Source: Candidatus Nanopelagicales bacterium (GTDB taxonomy: Bacteria; Actinomycetota; Actinomycetes; S36-B12; UBA5976). From it: a stretch of 37,254 nucleotides of DNA. Positions 25,263-34,203 of the stretch are shown here, piece after piece (position 1 is the stretch's first letter; the number at the start of each line of letters is the position of its first letter). The notes beneath the pieces are model-generated. The model saw only the letters and a program-made list of their open reading frames with translations. It was not told the DNA's origin and ran no database searches. The stretch lies in assembly GCA_016463095.1 (NCBI GenBank), contig JAEMSA010000012.1, forward strand, positions 2,566-39,819. The letters run 5' to 3'. Made by a program: the position numbers and the translations under genes.

Positions 25263-26096
25263 ATGAACTCCACCAAAGTTTGGTTAAACGATGAATTGGT
25301 GGATTCCGATAAGGCAACAGTGAGCATTTTTGATCACGGATTCACTGTGGGTGATGGTGCTTTTGAAACTTTAAAAGTAATAAATGGGCAACCTGTTGCA
25401 GTTACGCGACATATCAAAAGACTGATTTACTCCTTAAACACCATTGGTATTGAATTAAACAGCGAAGATATTTTAAAAAAAGCAATTAACGAAGTAATAC
25501 TTGCCAATAAAGCACTGGGTGATGTGATGAGAATGAGAATTACTTACACCAGTGGCGTTGGCCCCCTTGGTTCTGATCGAACCAAAGATAATTTCACATT
25601 GGTGGTGGCAGTTAGTCCTGAAGCTATTTGGCCAGAGACCGCAATTGTTGTTACCGTTGCTGATCCTCGAAATGATAAATCAATGTTGGCTGGAGCAAAA
25701 ACTACCTCTTATGCCCAAAATGCAGCACTGCTTTCAGTTGCCAGAAAACAAGGTGCTCACGAAGCAATCATGCCTAATACCAAAGGTGACTTATGTGAAG
25801 GAACAGGTTCAAACATTTTTGTAGTCAAAGATGGGCAAGTTTTGACCCCACCTTTAAGTGGAGGTTGTTTAGGTGGAATCACCCGAGCGCTAGTTATTAA
25901 ATGGTTTGATGTTAAAGAAGTAGATCTACCAATGTCAGCTTTGCGTGATGTTGATGAAGCATTTTTAACTTCCTCAACTAGAGATATTCAACCAATCTCT
26001 AAAATTGATGATCGAGTACTCAATGCTCCAGGACCAGTGGCATCACAAATGCGCACCGAATTCATCAAAAAACTAGCCCAAAACTACGACGCTTAA
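25263..26096 (+). CDS. Class IV aminotransferase / aminodeoxychorismate lyase
   Basis: A fold-type IV PLP enzyme of 277 residues. The Schiff-base lysine lies in GAKTTSYAQN, the phosphate-binding region includes LCEGTGSNIF, and GGITRALV matches the C-terminal cofactor loop. The family includes PabC (4-amino-4-deoxychorismate lyase for folate), branched-chain aminotransferase and D-amino-acid aminotransferase; a PabC-like role is most common for this size but is not decided by sequence here. ATG 25263 is preferred over ATG 25257 because AAAGGA (25250-25255) is 7 nt from the former and 1 nt from the latter. It sits between truA and rplM. Confidence 0.85.
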   Translation: MNSTKVWLNDELVDSDKATVSIFDHGFTVGDGAFETLKVINGQPVAVTRHIKRLIYSLNTIGIELNSEDILKKAINEVILANKALGDVMRMRITYTSGVGPLGSDRTKDNFTLVVAVSPEAIWPETAIVVTVADPRNDKSMLAGAKTTSYAQNAALLSVARKQGAHEAIMPNTKGDLCEGTGSNIFVVKDGQVLTPPLSGGCLGGITRALVIKWFDVKEVDLPMSALRDVDEAFLTSSTRDIQPISKIDDRVLNAPGPVASQMRTEFIKKLAQNYDA

Positions 26097-26221
26097 AAGG
26101 CATTTTTCCTCACAAACAGGGGCGATACCCTCGATGCCACGAAGCGATTAAGGGTTGGGTAATCTAGGACTTCGAGCAAGTTGAGAAACAAAAGCCCCAA
26201 AAGAGAAAAGAAAAGAAAACT
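26097..26221 (+). promoter_or_regulatory. rplM upstream region, possible L13 leader
   Basis: A 125-nt leader before rplM holds nested complementarities: GGGGC (26119-26123) with GCCCC (26194-26198), and CGAAG (26140-26144) with CTTCG (26170-26174) inside. These short helices could enclose a structured leader, but they are too short to be convincing alone. A purine-rich AAGAGAAAAG stretch precedes the GTG start. Confidence 0.35.
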
Positions 26222-26674
26222 GTGCGTACTTTCAGTCCCAAGGCCAACGAGATAACTCGCGCTTGGCACGTTATTGATGCTAACGACATTCCATTAGGAC
26301 GTATTGCATCAGTTGCAGCAACCATTCTTCGCGGTAAACACAAAGCAATTTTTGCACCCCACGTTGACACAGGCGATTTTGTAATCGTTATCAATGCTGG
26401 CAAGGTTTCACTTTCAGGATCAAAGCGTCAACAAAAGAAAGCTTTTACTTACTCAGGTTTTCCAGGTGGTTTAACCGCAATTGGTTATGACAAATTATTA
26501 GAAACAAATCCACAACGAGCAATCGAAATTGCAGTTAAGGGCATGCTGCCCCACAACAAACTTGGTCGACAACTAATCAAGAAACTTAAAGTTTATGCAG
26601 ACGCAAACCATCCACATGTTGCACAAGATCCACAGCCATATGAAATTAAACAAATCAAGCAGATTGCAAACTAA
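26222..26674 (+). CDS. rplM: 50S ribosomal protein L13
   Basis: A 150-residue early-assembly 50S protein. [31 protein letters not shown] and [13 protein letters not shown] are diagnostic. GTG start at 26222. rpsI follows 12 bp downstream, the universal L13-S9 pair. Confidence 0.97.
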   Translation: MRTFSPKANEITRAWHVIDANDIPLGRIASVAATILRGKHKAIFAPHVDTGDFVIVINAGKVSLSGSKRQQKKAFTYSGFPGGLTAIGYDKLLETNPQRAIEIAVKGMLPHNKLGRQLIKKLKVYADANHPHVAQDPQPYEIKQIKQIAN

Positions 26675-26686
26675 GAGGAAACTATC

Positions 26687-27145
26687 TTGAGCGAATCAGA
26701 AAACTACGTAACCAGCGAATCATCAAAAACTTTTGCCCCACTTAAGACTGGCGTGCAAGCACCAAGTGCAGGAACTGGTCGAAGAAAAGAAGCTATTGCT
26801 CGCGTTCGTATCGTGCCAGGTAACGGCAAATTTGTTGTTAACGGTAAAGAATTAGCAGTTTATTTCCCAAACAAATTGCACCAACAATTAGTTAATGATC
26901 CATTTAAAGTTTTGGGAATCGAAAAGAACTATGACGTTATTGCTCACATTGTGGGTGGCGGTTCAAGTGGTCAAGCAGGTGCACTTCGTTTAGGAATTGC
27001 TAGAGCATTAAACGCTGTTGACAGAGATGTTAACCGTCCAGTTTTGAAAAAAGCAGGATTCTTAACTCGTGATCCAAGAGTTATCGAACGTAAAAAAGCT
27101 GGCTTAAAGAAAGCTCGTAAGCGCTCTCAATACAGCAAACGCTAA
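26687..27145 (+). CDS. rpsI: 30S ribosomal protein S9
   Basis: A 152-residue protein whose C-terminal tail reaches the P-site tRNA ([14 protein letters not shown]). A ~28-residue N-terminal extension precedes the core beginning [17 protein letters not shown] start at 26687 is supported by GAGGAAA about 6 nt upstream. glmM begins 4 bp after the stop. Confidence 0.97.
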   Translation: MSESENYVTSESSKTFAPLKTGVQAPSAGTGRRKEAIARVRIVPGNGKFVVNGKELAVYFPNKLHQQLVNDPFKVLGIEKNYDVIAHIVGGGSSGQAGALRLGIARALNAVDRDVNRPVLKKAGFLTRDPRVIERKKAGLKKARKRSQYSKR

Positions 27146-27149
27146 TCAG

Positions 27150-28484
27150 ATGGGCCGATTATTCGGCACCGATGGTGTGCGAGGAAGTGCCAACAAAGAT
27201 CTCACTCCTGAATTAGTTTTTTCCCTTGGTAAATCTGCATCATTAGTTATTGCTCAGCGTCATGGCAAAGGTAAAGCCAAAGCAGTTGTGGGCAGAGATC
27301 CAAGAGCATCTGGTGAAATGTTGGAAGCAGCTTTAATCGCAGGTTTAGCAACAGTTGGTGTTGATGTTTTAAAAGTTGGAATATTGCCTACTCCTGCAAT
27401 TGCATATTTAACTCAATATTATGGTGCCGATTTAGGTATAGTTTTATCTGCTTCACATAACGTGTTTTCTGATAACGGTGTCAAATTCTTTTCTAAAGAT
27501 GGTAAAAAATTACCTAATGAGGTTGAAGACGAAATTGAAAAAAACTTAGAAACAAAAGTACCTCATCCAACCGGTAGTGAAGTTGGTCGAGTAAAAGACA
27601 TGGCAGATGCCTACGAAGCATATTTGGCTCACCTTTTAGAAACAGTAAAAATAGGTTCATTAAAAGGATTAAAAATAGCTGTTGATTGCGCTAATGGTGC
27701 GGCAAGTGAAGCTGCCCCCGATCTTTATTCCAGAGCAGGAGCCGAAGTTATTGCTATTCACAACACCCCAAATGGAATTAACATAAATGATAATTGTGGA
27801 TCAACTCATTTAGAATCTTTAATTGAAACAGTAAAGAAAAACAATTGTGATTTAGGAATTGCTCACGACGGTGATGCTGATAGATGTTTAGCAATTGATG
27901 CTCAAGGAAATGTGATTGACGGTGATCATATTTTGGCCTTACTTGCTCATGATTTTAAACAAACAGGAAAATTAACTTCTGACACAGTTGTTTCCACTGT
28001 GATGGCAAATCTTGGTTTTAAAATTGCCATGAAAACAGCTGCAATTAATGTGATTGAGACAGCGGTGGGTGACAGATATGTTTTGGAAGCCATGGAAGCA
28101 AAGAATTACGTTTTAGGTGGCGAACAATCTGGTCATATTATCATGAGAAATCACTCCACAACTGGAGATGGTTTGTTAACAGCACTGCATCTAATGAACG
28201 CAGTTGCAACAACGCAGAAATCTTTGCAAGAATTAGCTGGAATTGTAAACAAGTTTCCCCAAGTATTAATCAACATTCCAGATGTTGATAAAACAAAAAT
28301 TGGTAACACTCAATTAGTTGAAGCGGTAAAGAAAGCTGAAGAGTCTTTAGGTGACAAGGGCAGAGTCTTACTTCGCTCCAGTGGTACCGAAGCATTAATA
28401 CGTGTCATGGTTGAAGCAGAAACAATGAAACAAGCCCAAGATGTGGCCGAATCATTAGCAAGTGTTGTTAAGAAAACTTGCTAG
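27150..28484 (+). CDS. glmM: Phosphoglucosamine mutase
   Basis: Interconverts glucosamine-6-phosphate and glucosamine-1-phosphate on the way to UDP-GlcNAc. The 444-residue protein has the full family length: GTDGVRG at the start, the phosphoserine loop LSASHN, the Mg-binding DGDADR, the sugar loop GGEQSGH and the phosphate-binding RSSGTEALIRVM. ATG at 27150. The stop overlaps that of convergent yaaA through CTAG. glmS, the preceding step, lies just beyond. Confidence 0.97.
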   Translation: MGRLFGTDGVRGSANKDLTPELVFSLGKSASLVIAQRHGKGKAKAVVGRDPRASGEMLEAALIAGLATVGVDVLKVGILPTPAIAYLTQYYGADLGIVLSASHNVFSDNGVKFFSKDGKKLPNEVEDEIEKNLETKVPHPTGSEVGRVKDMADAYEAYLAHLLETVKIGSLKGLKIAVDCANGAASEAAPDLYSRAGAEVIAIHNTPNGININDNCGSTHLESLIETVKKNNCDLGIAHDGDADRCLAIDAQGNVIDGDHILALLAHDFKQTGKLTSDTVVSTVMANLGFKIAMKTAAINVIETAVGDRYVLEAMEAKNYVLGGEQSGHIIMRNHSTTGDGLLTALHLMNAVATTQKSLQELAGIVNKFPQVLINIPDVDKTKIGNTQLVEAVKKAEESLGDKGRVLLRSSGTEALIRVMVEAETMKQAQDVAESLASVVKKTC

Positions 28485-29167
28485 CTTTTCACAATCACAT
28501 CTAGCAACCAACTTTTTTTACCTTCAGGTTTAACTAATTCACATTTGAATGCTTTAGCAACAAGTTTTTGTAATTCTTGAGCAGTCTTAGGATTTTTGGT
28601 TTGCATAACTAAGAACTTTGTTACATCTCCTCTGGTTTTTTTGGACATGTGTGTCACCACAGTTCGTTTACCAGCTTTCTCAGCAAACACCCTGATCGCT
28701 ACTGTTTTCTTTAAATCAGGAGTCCACACACCTTGATATGTTGAAGATCTACAATCAACAATTAAATCTGTTTTGATGTTTTCTAATGCTTTGGTGACAA
28801 TTGGTTTCCACAGCGCATTTAATGATCCAAGTTTGGGTAATGATTTGGCCATATCAAGTTTGTAAGTTGGAATTGAATCAGTTAATTTAAGTGCCCCAAA
28901 TAATGCTGAAATAATTATTATAGATTTTTGTGCCCGTTTCTGGGCCGCGGAATTTAAATTATGGTAATCCAAGGCTTGATATAAAACCCCAGAATAAACA
29001 TCAATAGCTTTTGCACTGGGGGCTTTGACAAGTGCAAGACCCAGTGCAGCAAGTGTTTTCTTTCTGGTGGGATTGAGTTCCTTGCCAAATGAAAGTGAAG
29101 TTAACGAGACCGGTTTACCCTTGTGCACAGTGTTCTTGCCTTCACTGGGCGGTAAGAGGATGAGCAC
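28481..29167 (-). CDS. yaaA: YaaA-family peroxide stress protein
   Basis: A 228-residue member of the YaaA/DUF328 family: MLILLPPSEGKN at the start, ALFGALKLTDSIPTYKLDM in the centre and DVTKFLVM near the end. In E. coli YaaA lowers intracellular free iron during peroxide stress and has a DNA-binding fold. GTG start at 29167, 47 bp from the divergent glmS start. It is inserted between glmM and glmS. Confidence 0.88.
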   Translation of the reverse strand: MLILLPPSEGKNTVHKGKPVSLTSLSFGKELNPTRKKTLAALGLALVKAPSAKAIDVYSGVLYQALDYHNLNSAAQKRAQKSIIIISALFGALKLTDSIPTYKLDMAKSLPKLGSLNALWKPIVTKALENIKTDLIVDCRSSTYQGVWTPDLKKTVAIRVFAEKAGKRTVVTHMSKKTRGDVTKFLVMQTKNPKTAQELQKLVAKAFKCELVKPEGKKSWLLDVIVKS

Positions 29168-29214
29168 AAGTTGAACACTACGCCAAATACTCTTTCGCGT
29201 AGGCTGTTAACACA
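29168..29214. promoter_or_regulatory. Divergent yaaA/glmS region with inverted repeat
   Basis: A 47-bp gap between divergent starts. CTACGC (29178-29183) and GCGTAG (29197-29202) form a 6-bp inverted repeat with a 13-bp spacer, possibly an operator or chance. No glmS ribozyme-like structure could fit here. Confidence 0.3.
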
Positions 29215-31065
29215 ATGTGTGGAATTGTTGGCTACGTAGGAAACAAGCAAGCCCTTACCGTGGTGGTGGACGGATTGCGTCGACTTGAATATCGCGGATA
29301 TGACTCAGCAGGTGTGGCTGTTGTTAATAACCACAAATTAGATATTAGAAAAAAAGCTGGCAAATTAGTTAATCTGGAAACACTTTTAGGAAATGATCCA
29401 CTGCCAGAATCCACTACCGCTATTGGTCATACTCGATGGGCAACTCATGGAATTCCCAATGATGCCAATGCGCATCCGCACACAGATGTTGCAAATGAAA
29501 TTGCAGTTATTCATAACGGAATTATTGAAAACTTTTCAGAATTAAGAGCAGAATTACAAAAAGCTGGTGTGAAATTAAGTAGTGATACAGACACCGAAGT
29601 AGTGGCACATTTACTTAACTTTGAATACCCAAAATCAAATAATGATTTAGCTGAAACTATGCGAAGAGTTGTGCGCAGATTAAGGGGTGCATTCACCCTT
29701 GTCGCAGTTCATGCTCATCAACCAGATGTTGTGATTGGGGCAAGAAGAAATTCACCACTAGTGGTGGGTCGAGGTGTGGGAGAAAACTTTTTAGCATCAG
29801 ATGTAGCAGCTTTTATTTCTCATACAAAAAATGCTATTGAACTTGGTCAAGATCAAGTAGTTGAACTTCGCCACGACAAAATAACGATCACTGATTTTGA
29901 TGGCAAACCTGCGGTAACAAAAGAATTCGTTGTTGATTGGGACGCCCAAGCTGCCGAAAAAGGTGGATTTGATTTGTTCATGCTCAAAGAAATATTTGAA
30001 CAACCAAAAGCGGTAGCAGAAACACTTGTTGGTCGAATTGGTGAAGATGGCAAATTGATTTTAGAAGAAATGAAACTTTCGATTGGCGAAATAGCAAATA
30101 TAGAAAAAATTATTTTTGTTGCCTGTGGAACTGCCTTTCATTCAGGAATGATTGGTAAATATGCGATGGAGCGTTGGACCAGAATTCCTTGCGAGGTTGA
30201 GCTTGCCAGTGAATTTAGATACCGTGATCCAATTTTAAATAACCGCACACTTGTTGTGGCAATTTCTCAGAGTGGTGAAACTATGGACACCCTGATGGCA
30301 ATTCGCCATGCTAAATCGCAAGGTGCCCGAGTGTTGGCGATTTGCAATACTCAAGGTGCCACAATTCCTAGAGAATCAGATGCAGTTTTATATACCCGGG
30401 GTGGACCAGAAATTGCGGTTGCTTCCACTAAAGCATTCTTAACCCAAGTGGTGGCAGTTGAATTATTATCTTTGTATTTTGCAGAGCTACGTCTTGATAA
30501 ACCAACAGCAGAAATTAAGCAAGTAATGAATGAATTAGCAAACATTTCTCACCAAATAGATGTGGTTTTAGATACAACAGATGCGGTTAATGAATTAGCT
30601 AAAAAATATGTCAACGCCCAAAGCGTGCTATTCATTGGCAGACATGTGGGTTTCCCGATCGCACTTGAAGGTGCTTTGAAATTAAAGGAACTGGCTTACA
30701 TGCACGCGGAAGGATTTGCTGCTGGAGAGCTAAAACATGGTCCCATTGCGTTAATTGAAGATGGTATTCCAGTAGTAGTTATTGTGCCAAGTTTAAGAGA
30801 AGAAAAAGAATTACACGAAAAAGTAGTTTCAAATATTCAAGAAGTAAGGGCAAGGGGTGCAAAAACTATTTTAATTGTGGAGGAAGGTGACGACTCAGTC
30901 TTAGATATCGCTGATCACATCATCAGAATTCCACAAACAAGTAGTTTGCTCCAACCATTGGTTGCCACTGTTCCATTACAAGTATTTGCCTGCGCACTGG
31001 CCACACTGAAAGGTCATGATGTTGACCAACCCCGTAATCTGGCTAAATCGGTAACTGTTGAATAG
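29215..31065 (+). CDS. glmS: Glutamine-fructose-6-phosphate aminotransferase
   Basis: Makes glucosamine-6-phosphate from fructose-6-phosphate and glutamine, the first step to UDP-GlcNAc. The 616-residue protein starts MCGIVGYVG with the nucleophile Cys2 of the class II amidotransferase domain (about 1-240). Two SIS sugar-isomerase domains follow (about 290-600), with CGTAFHSG, SQSGETMDT and the terminal DQPRNLAKSVTVE. ATG at 29215. acpS follows 16 bp downstream. Confidence 0.98.
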   Translation: MCGIVGYVGNKQALTVVVDGLRRLEYRGYDSAGVAVVNNHKLDIRKKAGKLVNLETLLGNDPLPESTTAIGHTRWATHGIPNDANAHPHTDVANEIAVIHNGIIENFSELRAELQKAGVKLSSDTDTEVVAHLLNFEYPKSNNDLAETMRRVVRRLRGAFTLVAVHAHQPDVVIGARRNSPLVVGRGVGENFLASDVAAFISHTKNAIELGQDQVVELRHDKITITDFDGKPAVTKEFVVDWDAQAAEKGGFDLFMLKEIFEQPKAVAETLVGRIGEDGKLILEEMKLSIGEIANIEKIIFVACGTAFHSGMIGKYAMERWTRIPCEVELASEFRYRDPILNNRTLVVAISQSGETMDTLMAIRHAKSQGARVLAICNTQGATIPRESDAVLYTRGGPEIAVASTKAFLTQVVAVELLSLYFAELRLDKPTAEIKQVMNELANISHQIDVVLDTTDAVNELAKKYVNAQSVLFIGRHVGFPIALEGALKLKELAYMHAEGFAAGELKHGPIALIEDGIPVVVIVPSLREEKELHEKVVSNIQEVRARGAKTILIVEEGDDSVLDIADHIIRIPQTSSLLQPLVATVPLQVFACALATLKGHDVDQPRNLAKSVTVE

Positions 31066-31081
31066 AAGGAATTAATTTCTC

Positions 31082-31453
31082 ATGATTCTGGGCATAGGAA
31101 TAGATGTTGTTGATACCCCACGTTTTCAAGGATCATTGGTTAGAACCCCAGGATTAAATACCAGGTTGTTTACTGAAAAAGAAATAAATTCACCCGGTGG
31201 CAAAGGCGAAAACGCTGTTTCATTAGCTGCCCGTTTTGCTGCAAAAGAAGCAGTAGCAAAAGCTTTAGGTGCTCCGGCAGGTTTGAGTTGGCAGGATTGT
31301 GAAATTTTAATTGGTGAACGCGGTAAACCTTATTTGGAATTAAGTGGAACTGTGGCACAAGAATCTAAACGCCAAGGAATAACTCATTGGCATTTGTCGC
31401 TATCTCATGATGGAAATATTGCAACAGCTTTTGTTATTGCTGAAAAACAATAA
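31082..31453 (+). CDS. acpS: Holo-[acyl-carrier-protein] synthase
   Basis: Transfers the 4'-phosphopantetheine arm from CoA to acyl carrier protein. The 123-residue protein has both signatures: [12 protein letters not shown] (Mg-binding Asp) and [12 protein letters not shown] (Glu/Lys), plus [13 protein letters not shown] at the end. ATG at 31082. In most Actinobacteria an NAD(P)HX epimerase gene (nnr) follows; here alr is next. Confidence 0.96.
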   Translation: MILGIGIDVVDTPRFQGSLVRTPGLNTRLFTEKEINSPGGKGENAVSLAARFAAKEAVAKALGAPAGLSWQDCEILIGERGKPYLELSGTVAQESKRQGITHWHLSLSHDGNIATAFVIAEKQ

Positions 31454-31480
31454 CTTAGATTTATTTGAAATGATTAAATA

Positions 31481-32611
31481 ATGAGCAATTTACGTGGCGC
31501 ATATATTGATCTGGCGGTAATAAGAGAAAACGTTAAAGTACTACATAATTTGGCAAAAAATTCTGAAGTTATGGCAGTAGTTAAAGCTGATGCTTATGGG
31601 CACGGATTAATTCCGGTAGCCAAAGCTGCCAGACAAGGTGGCGCTTCTTGGTTGGGTACAGCACTTTTAGAAGAAGCAATACTTTTAAGAAAATCTGGTG
31701 ATAAAGGAAGAATATTAACTTGGTTGGGTGCCCCACAAGATAATTGGCAAGAGTGCATTGATTTAGATATTGATGTTTCAGTTTCCTCAATAGATATTGC
31801 TTCTGAAATAATTGCTGCGGCCAAAAAAATTGGCAAAACTGCCAAAGTGCACATCAAAGTTGATACAGGTTTGGGACGAAATGGTGTGATGCCTCAAGAT
31901 TTGGCTGACTTAACAAAGGTATTAGAAGAAGCCACAGCGACTGGTTTGGTAGAAGTTGTTGCGGTGTGGACCCATTTTGCATTGGCTGATGCTCCAAGTA
32001 GTCAAACCATTGTCAAACAATTAGAAGTGTTAGATGAAAGTTTCAAATTTGTTCAATCTCGTGGTTTTAAAAACCTAATGAAACATGCAGCTAATAGTGC
32101 CGCCACTTTAACTGCGCCACACACACATTTTGATTTAGTTCGACCTGGGATCGCAGTTTATGGAATAACTCCGGGTGGTGAAGTTGGCAAAGCTAGTCAA
32201 TACGGTTTAGCACCAGCCATGTCATTGAAAGCCACTGCAACTTTAGTCAAAGAAGTTCCCGCAGGTCACGGAATTTCTTATGGTGCTGAATATGTCACAA
32301 CTGCTGATACCAAGATTGCATTAATTCCACTTGGTTATGCAGATGGAATTCCTCGCATTGCCGGGAACAAAGGACCAGTGGTAGCTAATGGTAAAAAGTT
32401 CAAAGTTGCTGGCAGAGTGTGCATGGATCAATTTGTGATAGATATTGGAAAACTAGATTTTTCAACAGGAGATGAAGTTATTTTGTTTGGGGATCCTGCC
32501 AAAAATGAACCAGATGTTGAAGAATGGGCTCAAGCTTCACAAAGTATTGGTTATGAAATAGTTACTAGACTTGGACCAAGAGTTCCTCGCATATATCTAA
32601 ACGAAATTTAA
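31481..32611 (+). CDS. alr: Alanine racemase
   Basis: PLP enzyme supplying D-alanine for peptidoglycan. The 376-residue protein shows the PLP lysine in VKADAYGHG, the second catalytic base Tyr in GISYGAEY, LGYADGIPR and the C-terminal GRVCMDQF. ATG at 31481; no strong ribosome-binding site is visible. It lies 13 bp upstream of tsaE. Confidence 0.97.
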   Translation: MSNLRGAYIDLAVIRENVKVLHNLAKNSEVMAVVKADAYGHGLIPVAKAARQGGASWLGTALLEEAILLRKSGDKGRILTWLGAPQDNWQECIDLDIDVSVSSIDIASEIIAAAKKIGKTAKVHIKVDTGLGRNGVMPQDLADLTKVLEEATATGLVEVVAVWTHFALADAPSSQTIVKQLEVLDESFKFVQSRGFKNLMKHAANSAATLTAPHTHFDLVRPGIAVYGITPGGEVGKASQYGLAPAMSLKATATLVKEVPAGHGISYGAEYVTTADTKIALIPLGYADGIPRIAGNKGPVVANGKKFKVAGRVCMDQFVIDIGKLDFSTGDEVILFGDPAKNEPDVEEWAQASQSIGYEIVTRLGPRVPRIYLNEI

Positions 32612-32624
32612 TACTTAACTCATC

Positions 32625-33080
32625 ATGACTTTAAATATCATCACCTCTAATGCTGCGGAAACTAAAGCCTTAGGAAAAAAACTAGGCGCTTTACTTAAAG
32701 CTGGTGATTGTGTCTTATTAGCAGGCGAACTGGGAGCAGGTAAAACTACTTTCACCCAAGGTTTAGCAAGTGCCTTAAAAATTAAAGGTGATGTCACCAG
32801 CCCAACTTTCGTGATTGCCCGAGAACATAAATCTTTAACTGATGGCCCAAATCTTGTTCATGTTGATGCCTATAGATTGAGTACCTTGGCAGAAATTTCA
32901 CAGCTTGATCTAGTCACAGATATCGAAACAGCAATTTTAGTTGTGGAATGGGGTAAAGGTTTAGTGAACGATTTAGTTGCTGAGCCAATCCAGATAACAA
33001 TTGATCATAATGATGAAGATGAAAATAAAAGAGAATTCACCATCAACGCAACTACTGCAATTCTTGAAGGACTTTCATGA
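32625..33080 (+). CDS. tsaE: tRNA t6A synthesis ATPase TsaE
   Basis: P-loop ATPase that supports TsaB-TsaD in making threonylcarbamoyladenosine-37 on ANN-decoding tRNAs. The 151-residue protein has Walker A GELGAGKTTFTQG, switch-like SPTFVIAREH and the Walker-B-region VHVDAYRL, then VVEWGKG. ATG at 32625. The stop overlaps the tsaB start (ATGA), starting a chain of three such overlaps. Confidence 0.96.
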   Translation: MTLNIITSNAAETKALGKKLGALLKAGDCVLLAGELGAGKTTFTQGLASALKIKGDVTSPTFVIAREHKSLTDGPNLVHVDAYRLSTLAEISQLDLVTDIETAILVVEWGKGLVNDLVAEPIQITIDHNDEDENKREFTINATTAILEGLS

Positions 33081-33754
33081 AAGGTCCAACTAATTTATTA
33101 GCAATTGATACTTCCACAAACAGAATTGCTGTTGCACTATTGCAATTTGGAAAACCACCAGTTGTGGCAATGAAAGAAGACGGACTTGGTCATGCTGAGT
33201 TTGCTGCAGCTTTAATCAATCAGGTAGTAAAAGATTCAGGTTTAATGTTACAAGAATTAGGTGGAATTGTTTGTGGCATCGGCCCAGGCCCATTCACAGG
33301 TTTGCGAGTGGGAATAGTAAGTGCCCAAAGTATTGGATTTGCATTAAATATTCCAGTATTTGGTGTATGCAGTCATGACGCTATAGCTTTTGAATATGCA
33401 CAACAAAATCCCAACAAAGATGTAACTGTGATAACAGATGCTCGTCGTAAAGAAGTTTATTGGACAAAATATCAAGGTATAAAAAGAACTAGTACGCCAC
33501 GAGTTTCTAAATTAGAAGAAGTCACAAACACAGGGGTGCAACTACTTCATCAACCCCTTAATCCAGTTTCACTTGCCAATGCAGCCATTGAGGCGATGAA
33601 CAGAACAGAAAAAGGGATTGAAATTAAATCTTTTGCCACAGATTCAGCTAAAGGTGATGGATCAACGGTGGCCTTACCTAACCAAGTATTACTGCCTCCC
33701 ATTCCACTGTATTTAAGAAAACCAGATGCTTTAACTTTGGCTGAACGCTCATGA
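33077..33754 (+). CDS. tsaB: t6A synthesis protein TsaB
   Basis: A 225-residue ASKHA-fold partner that heterodimerises with TsaD in t6A synthesis. LLAIDTSTNRIAVAL and GIGPGPFTGLRVGI are the conserved phosphate-type loops. Start ATG at 33077 overlaps tsaE by 4 bp, and the stop overlaps rimI by 4 bp, so translation is coupled. Confidence 0.95.
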   Translation: MKGPTNLLAIDTSTNRIAVALLQFGKPPVVAMKEDGLGHAEFAAALINQVVKDSGLMLQELGGIVCGIGPGPFTGLRVGIVSAQSIGFALNIPVFGVCSHDAIAFEYAQQNPNKDVTVITDARRKEVYWTKYQGIKRTSTPRVSKLEEVTNTGVQLLHQPLNPVSLANAAIEAMNRTEKGIEIKSFATDSAKGDGSTVALPNQVLLPPIPLYLRKPDALTLAERS

Positions 33755-34203
33755 AATTAAACTTGGTGGAATTTTCTTGGTGGCATGTGGCCAAAGCTCA
33801 TGAAATTGATAAAACAGCTTTCAATGCCACTGCCTGGACATTGCCAACTTTTTGGTCAGAGTTAACGCAACGAAATCGTTACTATTTAGCTTTGGTTGAT
33901 GAGAAAAAGGAAATTGTGGGATTTGGGGGAGTGGCCTTCAACGGGGTCGATGCCGATATTCAAACCATGGTGATTAAACCTGAATATCAGAAAAAAGGTT
34001 ACGGCAAGAAATTACTGGACGCACTCCTAGAAAAAATTAAAGAAAACAAAGTAAACCGAGTATTTCTGGAAGTGGTGGCTGATAATAAACCTGCTATTTC
34101 ACTTTATTTATCCCGAAGATTTGAACAAATTGCCAAGAGAACTAATTATTATCCCAATGGCACTGATGCGGTAATTATGCAACTTGATTTGAGAACCAAA
34201 TGA
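33751..34203 (+). CDS. rimI: RimI-type N-terminal acetyltransferase
   Basis: A 150-residue GNAT protein. The acetyl-CoA loop is [18 protein letters not shown] and the terminal ASNxxA-equivalent segment is [18 protein letters not shown]. RimI acetylates the N-terminal Ala of S18 in E. coli, and actinobacterial homologues can act on other N-termini. It is encoded between tsaB and tsaD with 4-bp overlaps on each side, the standard arrangement. Confidence 0.93.
   Translation: MKLNLVEFSWWHVAKAHEIDKTAFNATAWTLPTFWSELTQRNRYYLALVDEKKEIVGFGGVAFNGVDADIQTMVIKPEYQKKGYGKKLLDALLEKIKENKVNRVFLEVVADNKPAISLYLSRRFEQIAKRTNYYPNGTDAVIMQLDLRTK

Noticed and set aside
29168-29214. glmS ribozyme upstream of glmS
   Set aside because: The gap is only 47 bp and shows no ribozyme core.
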